From NCBI RefSeq assembly GCF_023953965.1, contig NZ_JAMLIX010000001.1, positions 2,108,501 through 2,172,500 on the forward strand: a DNA stretch of 64,000 bases, read 5' to 3'. The DNA comes from Bosea sp. (in: a-proteobacteria). GTDB lineage: Bacteria > Pseudomonadota > Alphaproteobacteria > Rhizobiales > Beijerinckiaceae. Each line of letters starts with the position of its first letter. The first letter of the stretch is position 1. The notes under the pieces were generated by a model. The model had not been told where the DNA came from. It worked only from the letters and a program-made list of their open reading frames with translations, and ran no database searches. Positions 23,830-31,940 of this stretch are shown here, one piece after another. Position numbers and translations under genes: made by a program.

Positions 23830-25476
23830 ATGCGCGGGCACGTCATCGGCATCGATGTCGGCACCGGCAGCGCCCGGGCCGGCATCTTCGACGGGCGGGG
23901 GCGCATGGTCGCGACGGGCAAGCGCGAGATCGCGCTCCATCGCGACGGTCCCGACATCGCCGAGCAGTCCAGCGCGGATATCTGGCGGGCGGTCTGCGCC
24001 AGCGTGCGCGAGGCGATGGCGGAAGCCGGTCTCGCAGCCGACGATATCGCCGGCATCGGCTTCGACGCGACCTGTTCGCTGGTCGTGCTCGGGCCGGGCG
24101 GGACGCCTTTGCCTGTCGGGCCGCATGGCGATGCCGACCGCGACATCATCGTCTGGATGGACCACCGCGCCATCGAGCAGGCCGAGCGCATCAACGCGAC
24201 GAAGCACCCGGTCCTCGCCTATGTCGGCGGTACGATCTCGCCCGAGATGGAAACGCCGAAGCTGCTCTGGCTGAAGCAGAAGCTGCCGGCGACCTATGAA
24301 GCGGCGTGGCAGTTCCTCGACCTCGCCGATTTCCTGACATGGCGCGCCAGCGGCTCGCTCACGCGCTCGACCTGCACCGTCACCTGCAAATGGACCTATC
24401 TCGCCCATGAGAGCCGTTGGGACGCCGATTATTTCCGGCTGATCGGGCTCGGCGACCTGGCCGATGGCGGCTTCGCCCGCATCGGCACCGAGATCGTGCC
24501 GGGCGGCACCGCGCTGGGCAGCGGACTGACCGAACAGGCCGCGGCCGAGCTCGGGCTGAAGCCGGGCATCGCCGTCGCGGCGGGACTGATCGATGCCCAT
24601 GCCGGGGGCGTCGGCTCGGTCGGGGTTCGCTCGCCGCACGGCACGGCGCTGACCCGCATGGCCTATGTCTTCGGCACCTCGGCCTGCACCATGGCGAGCA
24701 GCCGCGAGCCGATCTTCATTCCCGGCATCTGGGGACCTTACTTTTCCGCCATGGCGCCCGGCCTCTGGCTGAGCGAGGGCGGGCAATCGGGAGCCGGCGC
24801 CGCGATCGAGCAGTTGCTCGGCTTCCACCCGGCCGCGCCCGAGGCGCAGCGCCGGGCTGAAGCCGAGGGGCTTTCACTGCCCGACTGGCTCGCCGCGCAG
24901 GCGACGGGCGCCGTCGCCGGGCCGTCGGAGGCGGTCGGTCTCGCCGGCGAGGTGATCGTCGTGCCCGATTTCCTCGGCAACCGCTCGCCCCATGCCGACC
25001 CGCAGGCGCGCGCCGTGATCGCCGGGCTCGGCATGGAGCGGAGCCTCGACGATCTCGTCGCGCTCTATGTCGCGGGCCTCACGGGGATCGGCTACGGCCT
25101 GCGCCAGATCATCGAGACGAGCCGTGCCAAGGGCGCCGTGATCGAGGCGATCGTGCTCAGCGGCGGCGCCGGGCGCCAGCCCCTGATCCGGCAATTGCTG
25201 GCGGATTGCGCGGGCCTGCCCGTGCTGGTGCCGGACGCGGTCGATCCCGTCCTGCTCGGCTCCGCCATGCTCGCCGCGACGGCGGCGACGATCTTCCCCG
25301 ACCTCGCCGGGGCGATGGAAGGCATGGCGCCGGGCGCCGCCGTCTTCCTGCCGGCCGGGGGCGCGATCGCCGCGCGGCATGCCGGGCGCCATGCCGCTTT
25401 CGAGGCGTTGCAGACGGCGGCCCGCACGGCGCGGCAGCTCGCCCGGACCCAAGCCGCATCGGAGACCCCGAGATGA
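23830..25476 (+). CDS. FGGY-family carbohydrate kinase (D-ribulokinase-like)
   Basis: A 548-residue cytoplasmic sugar kinase. The first phosphate-binding loop is IGIDVGTGSARAGIFD (residues 6-21). IGFDATCSLVVLGPGG, NRSPHADPQARAV and VIEAIVLSGGAGRQPLIRQL are characteristic of the YpCarbK/D-ribulokinase branch of the FGGY family. ATG 23830 begins one base after the oxidoreductase stop codon; upstream in-frame sequence is a shadow. It would phosphorylate a ketopentose or related sugar made by the oxidoreductase or SDR. The stop overlaps the SDR start (ATGA). Confidence 0.88.
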   Translation: MRGHVIGIDVGTGSARAGIFDGRGRMVATGKREIALHRDGPDIAEQSSADIWRAVCASVREAMAEAGLAADDIAGIGFDATCSLVVLGPGGTPLPVGPHGDADRDIIVWMDHRAIEQAERINATKHPVLAYVGGTISPEMETPKLLWLKQKLPATYEAAWQFLDLADFLTWRASGSLTRSTCTVTCKWTYLAHESRWDADYFRLIGLGDLADGGFARIGTEIVPGGTALGSGLTEQAAAELGLKPGIAVAAGLIDAHAGGVGSVGVRSPHGTALTRMAYVFGTSACTMASSREPIFIPGIWGPYFSAMAPGLWLSEGGQSGAGAAIEQLLGFHPAAPEAQRRAEAEGLSLPDWLAAQATGAVAGPSEAVGLAGEVIVVPDFLGNRSPHADPQARAVIAGLGMERSLDDLVALYVAGLTGIGYGLRQIIETSRAKGAVIEAIVLSGGAGRQPLIRQLLADCAGLPVLVPDAVDPVLLGSAMLAATAATIFPDLAGAMEGMAPGAAVFLPAGGAIAARHAGRHAAFEALQTAARTARQLARTQAASETPR

Positions 25477-26201
25477 CCCAGGACCTGACCGGAAAAATCG
25501 CCGCAATCACCGGCGCGGCCTCGGGGATCGGGCTCGCCTGCGCCAGGCGGCTCATCACCGCCGGGGCGCGCGTCGTCCTGATCGACCGCGACGGTGAAGC
25601 CCTCGCGCGGGTCTCGGCGCCGCTTGGCCGCGCGGCGATCCCGCTCGTCGTCGACCTGACCGATCCGGCTTCCGTCGCGGGCATGCTGCCGCAGATCCTC
25701 GACAAGGCGGGTCCGCTCGACATCTTCCACGCCAATGCGGGCGCCTATGTCGGCGGGCCGGTGAGCGAGGGCGACCCGGACGCCTGGGACCGGATGCTGA
25801 ACCTCAACGTCAATGCGGTCTTCCGCAGCATCCACGCCGTTCTGCCGCAGATGATCGCGCGCAGGACGGGCGACATCCTCGTCACCAGCTCGGTGGCCGG
25901 CGTGGTCCCGGTGGTCTGGGAGCCGGTCTACACGGCCTCGAAACACGCCGTGCAGGCTTTCGTCCATACGCTGCGCCGCCAGGTCATCCCGCACGGCCTG
26001 CGCGTCGGGGCGGTGCTGCCCGGCCCGGTGGTGACGGCCCTGATCGCCGACTGGCCGCAGGAGAAGCTCGAGGCCGAACGCGCCCGCGGCGGCCTGATCG
26101 AGGCCGAGGAGGTGGCGGAGGCCGTGCATTTCATGCTGACCCGCCCGCGCAACGTCACCATCCGCGACCTCGTGATCCTGCCGCAGAGCACGGATCTCTA
26201 G
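25473..26201 (+). CDS. Short-chain dehydrogenase/reductase
   Basis: A 242-residue classical SDR. Cofactor motif TGAASGIG (residues about 12-19), HANAG, the active-site serine segment ILVTSSVAG and the YTASK catalytic Tyr-Lys pair are all present. The ATG at 25473 overlaps the kinase stop. As last gene of the LacI operon it probably interconverts a polyol and a ketose for the kinase. The stop codon TAG runs directly into a palindromic repeat block. Confidence 0.92.
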   Translation: MTQDLTGKIAAITGAASGIGLACARRLITAGARVVLIDRDGEALARVSAPLGRAAIPLVVDLTDPASVAGMLPQILDKAGPLDIFHANAGAYVGGPVSEGDPDAWDRMLNLNVNAVFRSIHAVLPQMIARRTGDILVTSSVAGVVPVVWEPVYTASKHAVQAFVHTLRRQVIPHGLRVGAVLPGPVVTALIADWPQEKLEAERARGGLIEAEEVAEAVHFMLTRPRNVTIRDLVILPQSTDL

Positions 26202-26202
26202 A

Positions 26203-26246
26203 GCATTTTCGAGCGAAGTGGACACCGGTTCGCGTGAAGAAAATGC
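26203..26246. repeat. Palindromic intergenic repeat, type A
   Basis: Arms GCATTTTC (26203-26210) and GAAAATGC (26239-26246) enclose GAGCGAAGTGGACACCGG and the following TTCGCGT. I recall very similar sequences as common dispersed intergenic elements in rhizobial genomes. It begins two bases after the SDR stop and is the first of three different palindromes in 200 bases. Confidence 0.65.
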
Positions 26247-26257
26247 GATAAAACAAA

Positions 26258-26306
26258 GACCTGGAGCAATTCCGCGATTCGGAGAATCGCGGAATTGCTC
26301 TAGGTC
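26258..26306. repeat. Long perfect hairpin repeat, type B
   Basis: Two 23-base arms (26258-26280 and 26284-26306) pair with one G-T wobble around the loop GGA; the inner 17 bases (GAGCAATTCCGCGATTC and its complement) are perfect. No T-tract follows. It could terminate transcription from the LacI operon, but its structure and neighbours point to a REP-like mobile palindrome. Confidence 0.7.
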
Positions 26307-26316
26307 ATCGCGCGTC
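26291..26316 (+). promoter_or_regulatory. Possible ECF-type promoter inside the repeat
   Basis: GGAAT (26291-26295), a 17-base spacer and CGTC (26313-26316) resemble the GGAAT-N17-CGTT element before the sulfite dehydrogenase, one base off in the -10 part. The -35 half is part of the right arm of the hairpin. If real it would give the sigma gene an autoregulated start 229 bases upstream. This may be chance. Confidence 0.25.
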
Positions 26317-26354
26317 CTGTCGGCGCGGTAACGATGATCTATCTTATTGTCGGG

Positions 26355-26401
26355 GCATCGGATTTTTCCGAATAGTGGATTTCACTTTTCGCATCCGATG
26401 C
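26355..26401. repeat. Palindromic intergenic repeat, type C (copy 1)
   Basis: Outer arms GCATCGGAT (26355-26363) and ATCCGATGC (26393-26401). The interior (TTTTCCGAATAGTGGATTTC, then ACTTTTCGC) aligns over its length with the reverse complement of 44552-44595, including outer arms, a GGATTxCACTTTTC core and CCGxAxA. The two copies define one dispersed family in this genome. The remaining sequence to 26544 is AT-rich, has no gene and probably holds the sigma promoter. Confidence 0.65.
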
Positions 26402-26544
26402 TTTAGCCGCCGGGAAATTTCAGTTTGTCTCACATTTTCATGTTTTGCGGATTGAGATCTTTTTTGGGAAAGGCCAGATCGTCATTTCGCTAACAATGAA
26501 GGCATCGGCGATGCAGCGCTTTGCCAAGGGGGCGGCTGGTAACG

Positions 26545-27072
26545 ATGGTCAGGAAGACGTCCGCTGCAACGGTAGAGCGTGCTCTCCGTGACAATTGGGA
26601 TCGCCTCTTCGGTTATGCCTATCGTCTGAGCGGCAACCGTGACGCGGCTTCCGACCTTTTGCAATCCTGTGCGGTGAAGGCGCTGGGCGCCGTTGCGCCC
26701 GACGAGGAAGCCCGGCTTCGCGCCTGGCTGTTCGCGATTCTGCGCAACATCTGGATCGACGAGCGCCGTCGAAACCAGGCTTCGGAGGATATCGCGGCGG
26801 ATGAGCTCGTGGGCCATGGCTGGCACTACGATGATCATCTGATCGCGAGGATATCGGTGCAGCAGGCTTTGAGCGTGATAGCGCCCGCGCAGCGCGAGAT
26901 CATCGAGCTTGTCGAACTCGCCGGTTTCAAATACGCCGAGGCCGCCGAAATTCTCGCAATTCCCGTCGGTACGGTGATGAGCCGGTTGAGCCGTGCTCGC
27001 CTGTCGCTCCTCGAGGCGATCGAGAACGACAATATCAGGCCTCTCGCATCGCGGCGCCGGCGGCCCAGGTGA
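26545..27072 (+). CDS. ECF-type RNA polymerase sigma factor
   Basis: A 175-residue group IV sigma factor with region 2 (RLFGYAYRLSGNRDAASDLL, then LRAWLFAILRNIWIDERRR) and region 4 (ALSVIAPAQREIIELVELAG, YAEAAEILAIPVGTVMSRL). ATG 26545 is preferred over an in-frame TTG at 26521. The anti-sigma gene follows after four bases and then sulfite dehydrogenase. In Sinorhizobium meliloti the paralogous sigma factors RpoE1/RpoE4 answer to sulfite and control sorT; gene order here supports the same role, which I infer rather than see. Confidence 0.9.
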   Translation: MVRKTSAATVERALRDNWDRLFGYAYRLSGNRDAASDLLQSCAVKALGAVAPDEEARLRAWLFAILRNIWIDERRRNQASEDIAADELVGHGWHYDDHLIARISVQQALSVIAPAQREIIELVELAGFKYAEAAEILAIPVGTVMSRLSRARLSLLEAIENDNIRPLASRRRRPR

Positions 27073-27076
27073 TGAA

Positions 27077-27859
27077 GTGACCCATCGCGAAGACATCTCC
27101 TGGCCGCTGCTGAACGCCTATGTCGACGGCGAATTGTCGCGCGCCGCCGCCGCCAGGGTCGCGGCGGCGATCGCGGCCGATCACGCGGTCGCCGCGAAGG
27201 TCGCGACATTGACGCAGCTTCGTGCAGCCGTCGCCGAGGCGGAACCGATCTCGCCCCCGCCCGTCGTCCTGCCGCAAGCCCGCCCGCGCCTCGCGCGCCG
27301 GTTGCCCTCGGCCGTCGTTGCCTGCTTCGCCCTTTTGATCGCAGCCGCCGCGCTCGGCATCGGCCACCGGCCAGCGTCGGGCTCGTCGCTTTCCGCCGCG
27401 ATCGTCGCGCATCAGCTCTGGCTGGCCCAGACCCCGCCCGGCGAGGCGCTGCGTCTGGAGGTCGAGCTCGCCGGTACCGAGGCCGGGTCGCTGCCGGATC
27501 TGTCGCTCGCCTCGCTGCGCCTCGTGCATCTCTCGCTCGATCCGTCGGGGCATCGGGGCGGCGGCATGCTGGCGGGTTATGTCGGGCCGAACGGCTGCCG
27601 CGTCGGCCTCTGGATCGCGCCCGTCGAGGAGGTGCTGCCGCCGCGGCCGGCGGTGCAGGATCGCGACGGCCTTGCGATCCGTGCCTGGCGCGGCGCGCAC
27701 GCGAGCTACGCCCTGCTGGGCCGCGGCGTCGATCCGGCTCGCCTCGACGGGATCGCTGCGCTCGTCGCCCGGATCACGCGCGACGAGCCCGGCGTTGCGC
27801 GCGAGCAGGTCGCGGCGCTCGCCGAGGCCCACAGTGTCGGAGCAGCCTGCCTCGGCTGA
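27077..27859 (+). CDS. Membrane-anchored anti-sigma factor
   Basis: A 260-residue protein starting at GTG 27077, four bases after the sigma stop. The N-terminal cytoplasmic part (ISWPLLNAYVDGELSRAA) is the DGEL signature of anti-sigma domains; no zinc-binding His/Cys set is apparent. A single span follows (SAVVACFALLIAAAALGIG, about residues 76-94), then a periplasmic domain of about 160 residues that could sense sulfite or redox state. It should hold the upstream ECF factor inactive until signalled. Confidence 0.85.
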   Translation: MTHREDISWPLLNAYVDGELSRAAAARVAAAIAADHAVAAKVATLTQLRAAVAEAEPISPPPVVLPQARPRLARRLPSAVVACFALLIAAAALGIGHRPASGSSLSAAIVAHQLWLAQTPPGEALRLEVELAGTEAGSLPDLSLASLRLVHLSLDPSGHRGGGMLAGYVGPNGCRVGLWIAPVEEVLPPRPAVQDRDGLAIRAWRGAHASYALLGRGVDPARLDGIAALVARITRDEPGVAREQVAALAEAHSVGAACLG

Positions 27860-27878
27860 AAAAAGATTCTCTCGGCCT

Positions 27879-27904
27879 GGAATAAATCGAGGCCCTGAAG
27901 CGTT
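27879..27904 (+). promoter_or_regulatory. ECF-type promoter of the sulfite dehydrogenase operon
   Basis: GGAATAA at 27879-27885 and CGTT at 27901-27904 are spaced as GGAAT-N17-CGTT, the pattern of promoters read by alphaproteobacterial ECF sigma factors. It lies 37 bases before the dehydrogenase ATG and just downstream of the anti-sigma gene. It is the best candidate target of the adjacent sigma factor. Confidence 0.68.
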
Positions 27905-27940
27905 CTCTCCAGTGAGGAATATGTCCTCCGGAGAAACGCC

Positions 27941-29257
27941 ATGCTGAATGAAGCAGACCTGCGCGATGGCGCAGCCGATACCGATGCCGTGCCTGCCGCA
28001 GGCGCCGCTGATACCCCCCGTACATCGCGACGTCTCGTGCTCGGCAGCAGCCTCGCCGCGCTTGGCCTGGCTGCCGGCGGTCTCACCCGCCTGTCCCCCG
28101 TCTCGCCGGCTGCCGCCCAAGGCGCCCCGGCCGCCGCGCCGCCCAAGGGGCCGCAGCCCTTCGACTACCCCGGCAAGGACAAGGGTATGGTCCTGCTCGG
28201 CGACCGCCCCCTCGTCGCCGAGACGCCCGAGAGCCTGCTCGACGACGACACCACGCCGATCGCGAAATTCTTCGTCCGCAACAACGGCCAGATCCCCGAA
28301 CCGGTCACGGATGTCGACGGCTGGCAGCTCAAGATCGAGGGCGAGGTCGACAAGCCTTTGACGCTGACGGTGAAGGAGCTGAAATCCCGCTTCACCCCGC
28401 ACAGCTTCCGCATGGTGCTGGAATGCGGCGGCAATGGCCGCTCCTTCTTCTCGCCGGCGGCGCGCGGCAACCAGTGGACCAATGGCGGCGCCGGCTGTGC
28501 AGAATGGACCGGCGTGCGCCTCGCCGACGTGCTGAAGGCGGCCGGGCTCAAGGCTTCGGCCAAGTTCACCGGCCATTTCGGCGCCGATCCGCATCTCTCC
28601 GGCGACCCCGGCAAGGACGCGGTCTCGCGCGGCATGCCGATCGAGAAGGCGCTGGAGCCGCATTCATTGATCGTCTGGGCGATGAACGGCGAGCCGCTGC
28701 CGCATATCCATGGCGGCCCGCTGCGCCTCGTCGTGCCGGGTTGGCCGGCCTCGCTCTCGTCGAAATGGCTGAACCGGATCCTGGTCCGCGCCACGCCGCA
28801 TGACGGACAGGGCATGGGCGGCACCTCCTACCGCGTGCCGACGGTTCCGATCGTTCCCGGCTCGAATGCCGACGGCAAGACCAATTTCGCCGACCTGACC
28901 TCGATGCCGGTGCGCTCGATCATCAGCGCGCCCGCCAACGGCACGCGCCTGCCCGCGGCGACGCGCGAGGTCGCCCTGCGCGGCGCGGCCTGGGCCGGCG
29001 ACCATGAGGTCGCGAAGGTGGAGGTGTCCTTCGACGCCGGCCAGCGCTGGCATGCGATGACGCTCGCCAAGCCGAAGAACCGCTATGACTGGGTGCGCTG
29101 GACCGGGAAGGTGACGCTGCCGAGCGAGGGCTATTTCGAGCTCTGGGCCCGCGCGACGGATTCCCGCGGCGTCGCCCAGCCGCATGTCGCGACGAACTGG
29201 AACCCGCAGGGCTACGGCTCCAACCCGTTCCACCGCATCGCGATCCTGGTGGGTTGA
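27941..29257 (+). CDS. Sulfite dehydrogenase, molybdenum-cofactor subunit (SorA/SorT type)
   Basis: A 438-residue periplasmic enzyme of the sulfite oxidase family that oxidises sulfite to sulfate. A Tat-type signal (SRRLVLGSSLAALGLAAGG) lies at residues 29-47. The Mo-ligand cysteine is Cys162 in MVLECGGNGR; GGAGCAEWTGVRLADVL, HIHGGPLRLVVPGW and a C-terminal dimerisation domain (about 320-438) follow. The long N-terminus before the Tat motif is unusual but the ATG has a GGAGAA ribosome site. Two cytochrome c genes follow as likely electron acceptors, and an ECF promoter precedes it. SoxC is the alternative, but no sox genes are seen. Confidence 0.88.
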   Translation: MLNEADLRDGAADTDAVPAAGAADTPRTSRRLVLGSSLAALGLAAGGLTRLSPVSPAAAQGAPAAAPPKGPQPFDYPGKDKGMVLLGDRPLVAETPESLLDDDTTPIAKFFVRNNGQIPEPVTDVDGWQLKIEGEVDKPLTLTVKELKSRFTPHSFRMVLECGGNGRSFFSPAARGNQWTNGGAGCAEWTGVRLADVLKAAGLKASAKFTGHFGADPHLSGDPGKDAVSRGMPIEKALEPHSLIVWAMNGEPLPHIHGGPLRLVVPGWPASLSSKWLNRILVRATPHDGQGMGGTSYRVPTVPIVPGSNADGKTNFADLTSMPVRSIISAPANGTRLPAATREVALRGAAWAGDHEVAKVEVSFDAGQRWHAMTLAKPKNRYDWVRWTGKVTLPSEGYFELWARATDSRGVAQPHVATNWNPQGYGSNPFHRIAILVG

Positions 29258-29259
29258 CG

Positions 29260-29607
29260 ATGTTGCGTGCGCAATCGCTTCGGATGGCCGCTCTCGCGGC
29301 CATCCTCCTCGCCCCTTCCACCGGCTTCGCCCAGGAGGAGACCCCCGAGACGCTGCCCGATTTTCCGGGCCGCGACGAAACCTTCGGCTACTGCATCGGT
29401 TGCCATTCGATGAAGGTCGTCGGCCGGCAGGGCATGGATCGGGCCCGCTGGGACGACACGCTGAACTGGATGGCCGAGAAGCACGGCATGCCGGAGCCCG
29501 ACCCGGAGATGCGCAAGACCCTGCTCGATTATCTCGCCCAGGCTTTTCCGCCGAAGGCGCCGGCGCAGGGCAGCGGCTGGGTCAATCCGTTCGCTCCGAA
29601 GCCATAG
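29260..29607 (+). CDS. Small cytochrome c, partner of sulfite dehydrogenase (SorB-like)
   Basis: A 115-residue periplasmic monohaem cytochrome. A signal peptide (AALAAILLAPSTGFA) ends near residue 24, and the haem site CIGCH is at residues 45-49. A methionine in KHGMPEP or earlier could be the sixth ligand. The start lies two bases after the dehydrogenase stop, so the products are made together. Electron uptake from the molybdenum subunit is inferred from order and from known SorAB pairs. Confidence 0.82.
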   Translation: MLRAQSLRMAALAAILLAPSTGFAQEETPETLPDFPGRDETFGYCIGCHSMKVVGRQGMDRARWDDTLNWMAEKHGMPEPDPEMRKTLLDYLAQAFPPKAPAQGSGWVNPFAPKP

Positions 29608-29618
29608 GAGATACCGAG

Positions 29619-30008
29619 ATGAAGTTCGCGATTTTCGCCGGCGCTGCCCTGCTCGGCCTCGCCGCACAGCCCGCCGATGCACAGGACGCTGCCGCCGGCG
29701 AGAAGGTCTTTGCCCAATGCCGTGCCTGCCATCAGATCGGAGAAACGGCCAAGAACACGGTCGGCCCCATCCTCAACGGCGTCATCGGGCAGAAGGCGGG
29801 CACGCGCGAAGGCTACACCTACAGCGCGGCGATGAAGGATTCCGGCCTGGTCTGGAACGAGGCGACTTTCGCCGAATACATCCAGAACCCGCGCGGCAAG
29901 GTGCCGGGCACGAAGATGATCTATGCCGGGATCAAGGACGAGAAGCGCGTCGCCGACCTGCTGGCCTATCTCAAGCAGTTCGACGCCACCGGCAAGAAGG
30001 CCCAATAG
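29619..30008 (+). CDS. Class I cytochrome c (c2/c550 type)
   Basis: A 129-residue soluble cytochrome with a signal peptide ending ADA at about residue 21, haem site CRACH at 34-38 and a Met100 ligand in GKVPGTKMIYAG, the classical mitochondrial-like cytochrome c layout (VGPILNGVIGQKAG, YIQNPRGK). It follows the smaller cytochrome by 11 bases with ribosome site AGGAG. It likely carries electrons from the sulfite dehydrogenase to a terminal oxidase. Confidence 0.88.
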   Translation: MKFAIFAGAALLGLAAQPADAQDAAAGEKVFAQCRACHQIGETAKNTVGPILNGVIGQKAGTREGYTYSAAMKDSGLVWNEATFAEYIQNPRGKVPGTKMIYAGIKDEKRVADLLAYLKQFDATGKKAQ

Positions 30009-30029
30009 CCCCCTGAGCGTGGCTCGCCC

Positions 30030-31940
30030 GTGGATCGTCCCGGAAGCCGTGGCTCGGGCGCCGAGCGGATTGCCCTTGTCCTCGCCACGGCGATATGCGA
30101 CCGCCCACGGACGCAGACACCGCCTTACGGGCTTATCGCCTTGATCGCCGTCAAAGCCACCACTCCCGATCCCGCGCCGGCCGACGCACCGCAGGGCCTG
30201 CGCGCCCTGATCCGCTCCAGCGAGTTCGGCATCGTCGCTCTCGCCGCAGCGATCGGCGTCATGGCCGGGTTGATCGTCGTCGCCATGTCGCTGGCGACGC
30301 AGCTCATGCACGAGCTGATCTTCGGCATCGCCAGCGGCCAGCGCCTCTCGGTCGCGGCCGGCATTCCGCCCTGGCGGGCCGTGGCGGGGCCGGTGGCGGG
30401 CGGCCTCGTCGTCGGCTTCGTCTCCTGGTTCTTCTTCCGCAAGCGCAGCCAGCCGGTCGACCCGATCGAGGCCAACGCCCTGCATGGCGGGCGCATGTCG
30501 ATGCGCGACAGCATCGTCGTCGCGCTCCAGACCATCGGCTCCAGCGGCTCCGGCGCCTCGGTGGGCCTCGAAGCCGGCTATACCCAGGCGGCTAGCGGCT
30601 TCGCCTCCCATATCGGGCGGCGCCTGCGCCTGCGCCGGGCGGATCTGCGGCTCATCGTCGGCTGCGCCGCCGGCGGGGCGATCGGCGCCGCCTTCGATGC
30701 GCCGCTGACCGGGGCCTTCTACGCCTTCGAGCTCATCCTCGGCAGCTATTCGATCGCCGCCTTCGTGCCGGTCATGGCCGCCACCTTCATGGCGACCGTG
30801 ACGCACGACATCCTCTCGCCGGCGCTGCTCTCGGTCGAGGTGCCGGCGATCGGCTCCATCACCATCGCGGACCTGCCGCTGGTCGTGCTGCTCGGCTCGG
30901 CCTGCGGCCTCGTCGGCATCGTCGTCATGCGCGCGGCCGCCTTCGTCGAGGCGGGCTTCCGGCGCTCGCGCATCCCGAGCTATCTGCGCCCGGCTTTCGG
31001 CGGCCTCGTCGTCGGCGGGCTGGCGATCTGGATTCCGACGGTGTTCTCGGCCGGGCACGGCGCGATCAATCTCTATCTCAGCATGCCGACCGGCCTTGGC
31101 CTGCTGGCGCTGGTGCTGGTCGCCAAGGCGCTCGCCTCCTCGGTCTCGATCGGCTCGGGCTTCCGCGGCGGCCTGTTCTTCGCCTCGCTCCTGCTCGGCG
31201 TCGTCACCGGCCGGCTCTTCATCGGCCTCATCACGCTCGTCTTCCCCAATCTCGCCGGCCACGAGACGCTGTTCGCCCTGGTCGGGATGAGCTCGCTTGC
31301 CGTCTCGATCGTCGGCGGGCCGATGACGATGGCGCTGCTGGCGCTCGAGATGACCGGCGATCTCAAGCTGACGCTGGCGGTGATGGGCGCGGCCGGGGCC
31401 GCCTCGCTGGTGACGCGCCGGCTCTTCGGCTTCTCCTTCGCGACCTGGCGCTTCCACCTGCGCGGCGAGAGCATCCGCGGCGCCCATGACATCGGCTGGA
31501 TGCGCGATCTCACCGCCGGCAGCATGATGCGCATCGAGGTGCCGAAGATCGAAGCCGACGCCACCATCGCCGAGGCGCGGCTGAAGTACCCGCCGGGCTC
31601 GACCAACTACCTCGTCGCCGTCGGGGCAGGGGACGCCTATGCCGGGATGGTGCCGCCGGGCGCGCTCTACGAGCCCGACCCGGCCCTGGACGAGAAGGCG
31701 GCGGCGGAGCCCGCGCCGCGCACCGTGCGCCATCTCCTGCGCAACCGGGACAGGATGCTGCTCGCCGCCATGTCGGTGCGCGATACGCTGAAGCTGTTCG
31801 ACGAGGCGGAGAGCGAGGCGCTGCCGGTGGTCGCCGATCGCGAGAGCCGCCGCCTCGTCGGCATCCTCAGCGAGGCGCATGCGATCAAGCGCTACAGCGA
31901 GGAGGTCAGCCGCCGCAACCGCGAGCTGACCGGCGAGTGA
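30030..31940 (+). CDS. ClC-family chloride channel/antiporter with CBS-like C-terminus
   Basis: An integral membrane ClC protein of up to 636 residues. Conserved pore segments are GSSGSGASVGLEAGYTQ, which covers the selectivity region and the Glu equivalent to the gating glutamate, and IGSGFRGGLFFASLLLG, a variant of the G-G-x-F-x-P motif lacking its proline. SIVGGPMTMALLALEMTGD follows. After about residue 490 a cytoplasmic CBS-pair-like domain (TAGSMMRIEVPKI, LPVVADRESRRLVGILSE) may gate transport. The start is unsure: GTG 30030 gives the longest form but lacks a ribosome site; TTG 30141 is possible. No functional link to its neighbours is evident. Confidence 0.82.
   Translation: MDRPGSRGSGAERIALVLATAICDRPRTQTPPYGLIALIAVKATTPDPAPADAPQGLRALIRSSEFGIVALAAAIGVMAGLIVVAMSLATQLMHELIFGIASGQRLSVAAGIPPWRAVAGPVAGGLVVGFVSWFFFRKRSQPVDPIEANALHGGRMSMRDSIVVALQTIGSSGSGASVGLEAGYTQAASGFASHIGRRLRLRRADLRLIVGCAAGGAIGAAFDAPLTGAFYAFELILGSYSIAAFVPVMAATFMATVTHDILSPALLSVEVPAIGSITIADLPLVVLLGSACGLVGIVVMRAAAFVEAGFRRSRIPSYLRPAFGGLVVGGLAIWIPTVFSAGHGAINLYLSMPTGLGLLALVLVAKALASSVSIGSGFRGGLFFASLLLGVVTGRLFIGLITLVFPNLAGHETLFALVGMSSLAVSIVGGPMTMALLALEMTGDLKLTLAVMGAAGAASLVTRRLFGFSFATWRFHLRGESIRGAHDIGWMRDLTAGSMMRIEVPKIEADATIAEARLKYPPGSTNYLVAVGAGDAYAGMVPPGALYEPDPALDEKAAAEPAPRTVRHLLRNRDRMLLAAMSVRDTLKLFDEAESEALPVVADRESRRLVGILSEAHAIKRYSEEVSRRNRELTGE

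Noticed and set aside
26258..26306. Rho-independent terminator for the sugar operon
   Set aside because: The hairpin is strong, but no T-tract follows and it lies in a cluster of repeat-like palindromes, so I list it as a repeat; a terminating side effect is possible.
30009..30140. A separate small gene between the cytochrome c and ClC genes
   Set aside because: The frames here have no start signals or family resemblance; the stretch is either the ClC N-terminus or its leader.
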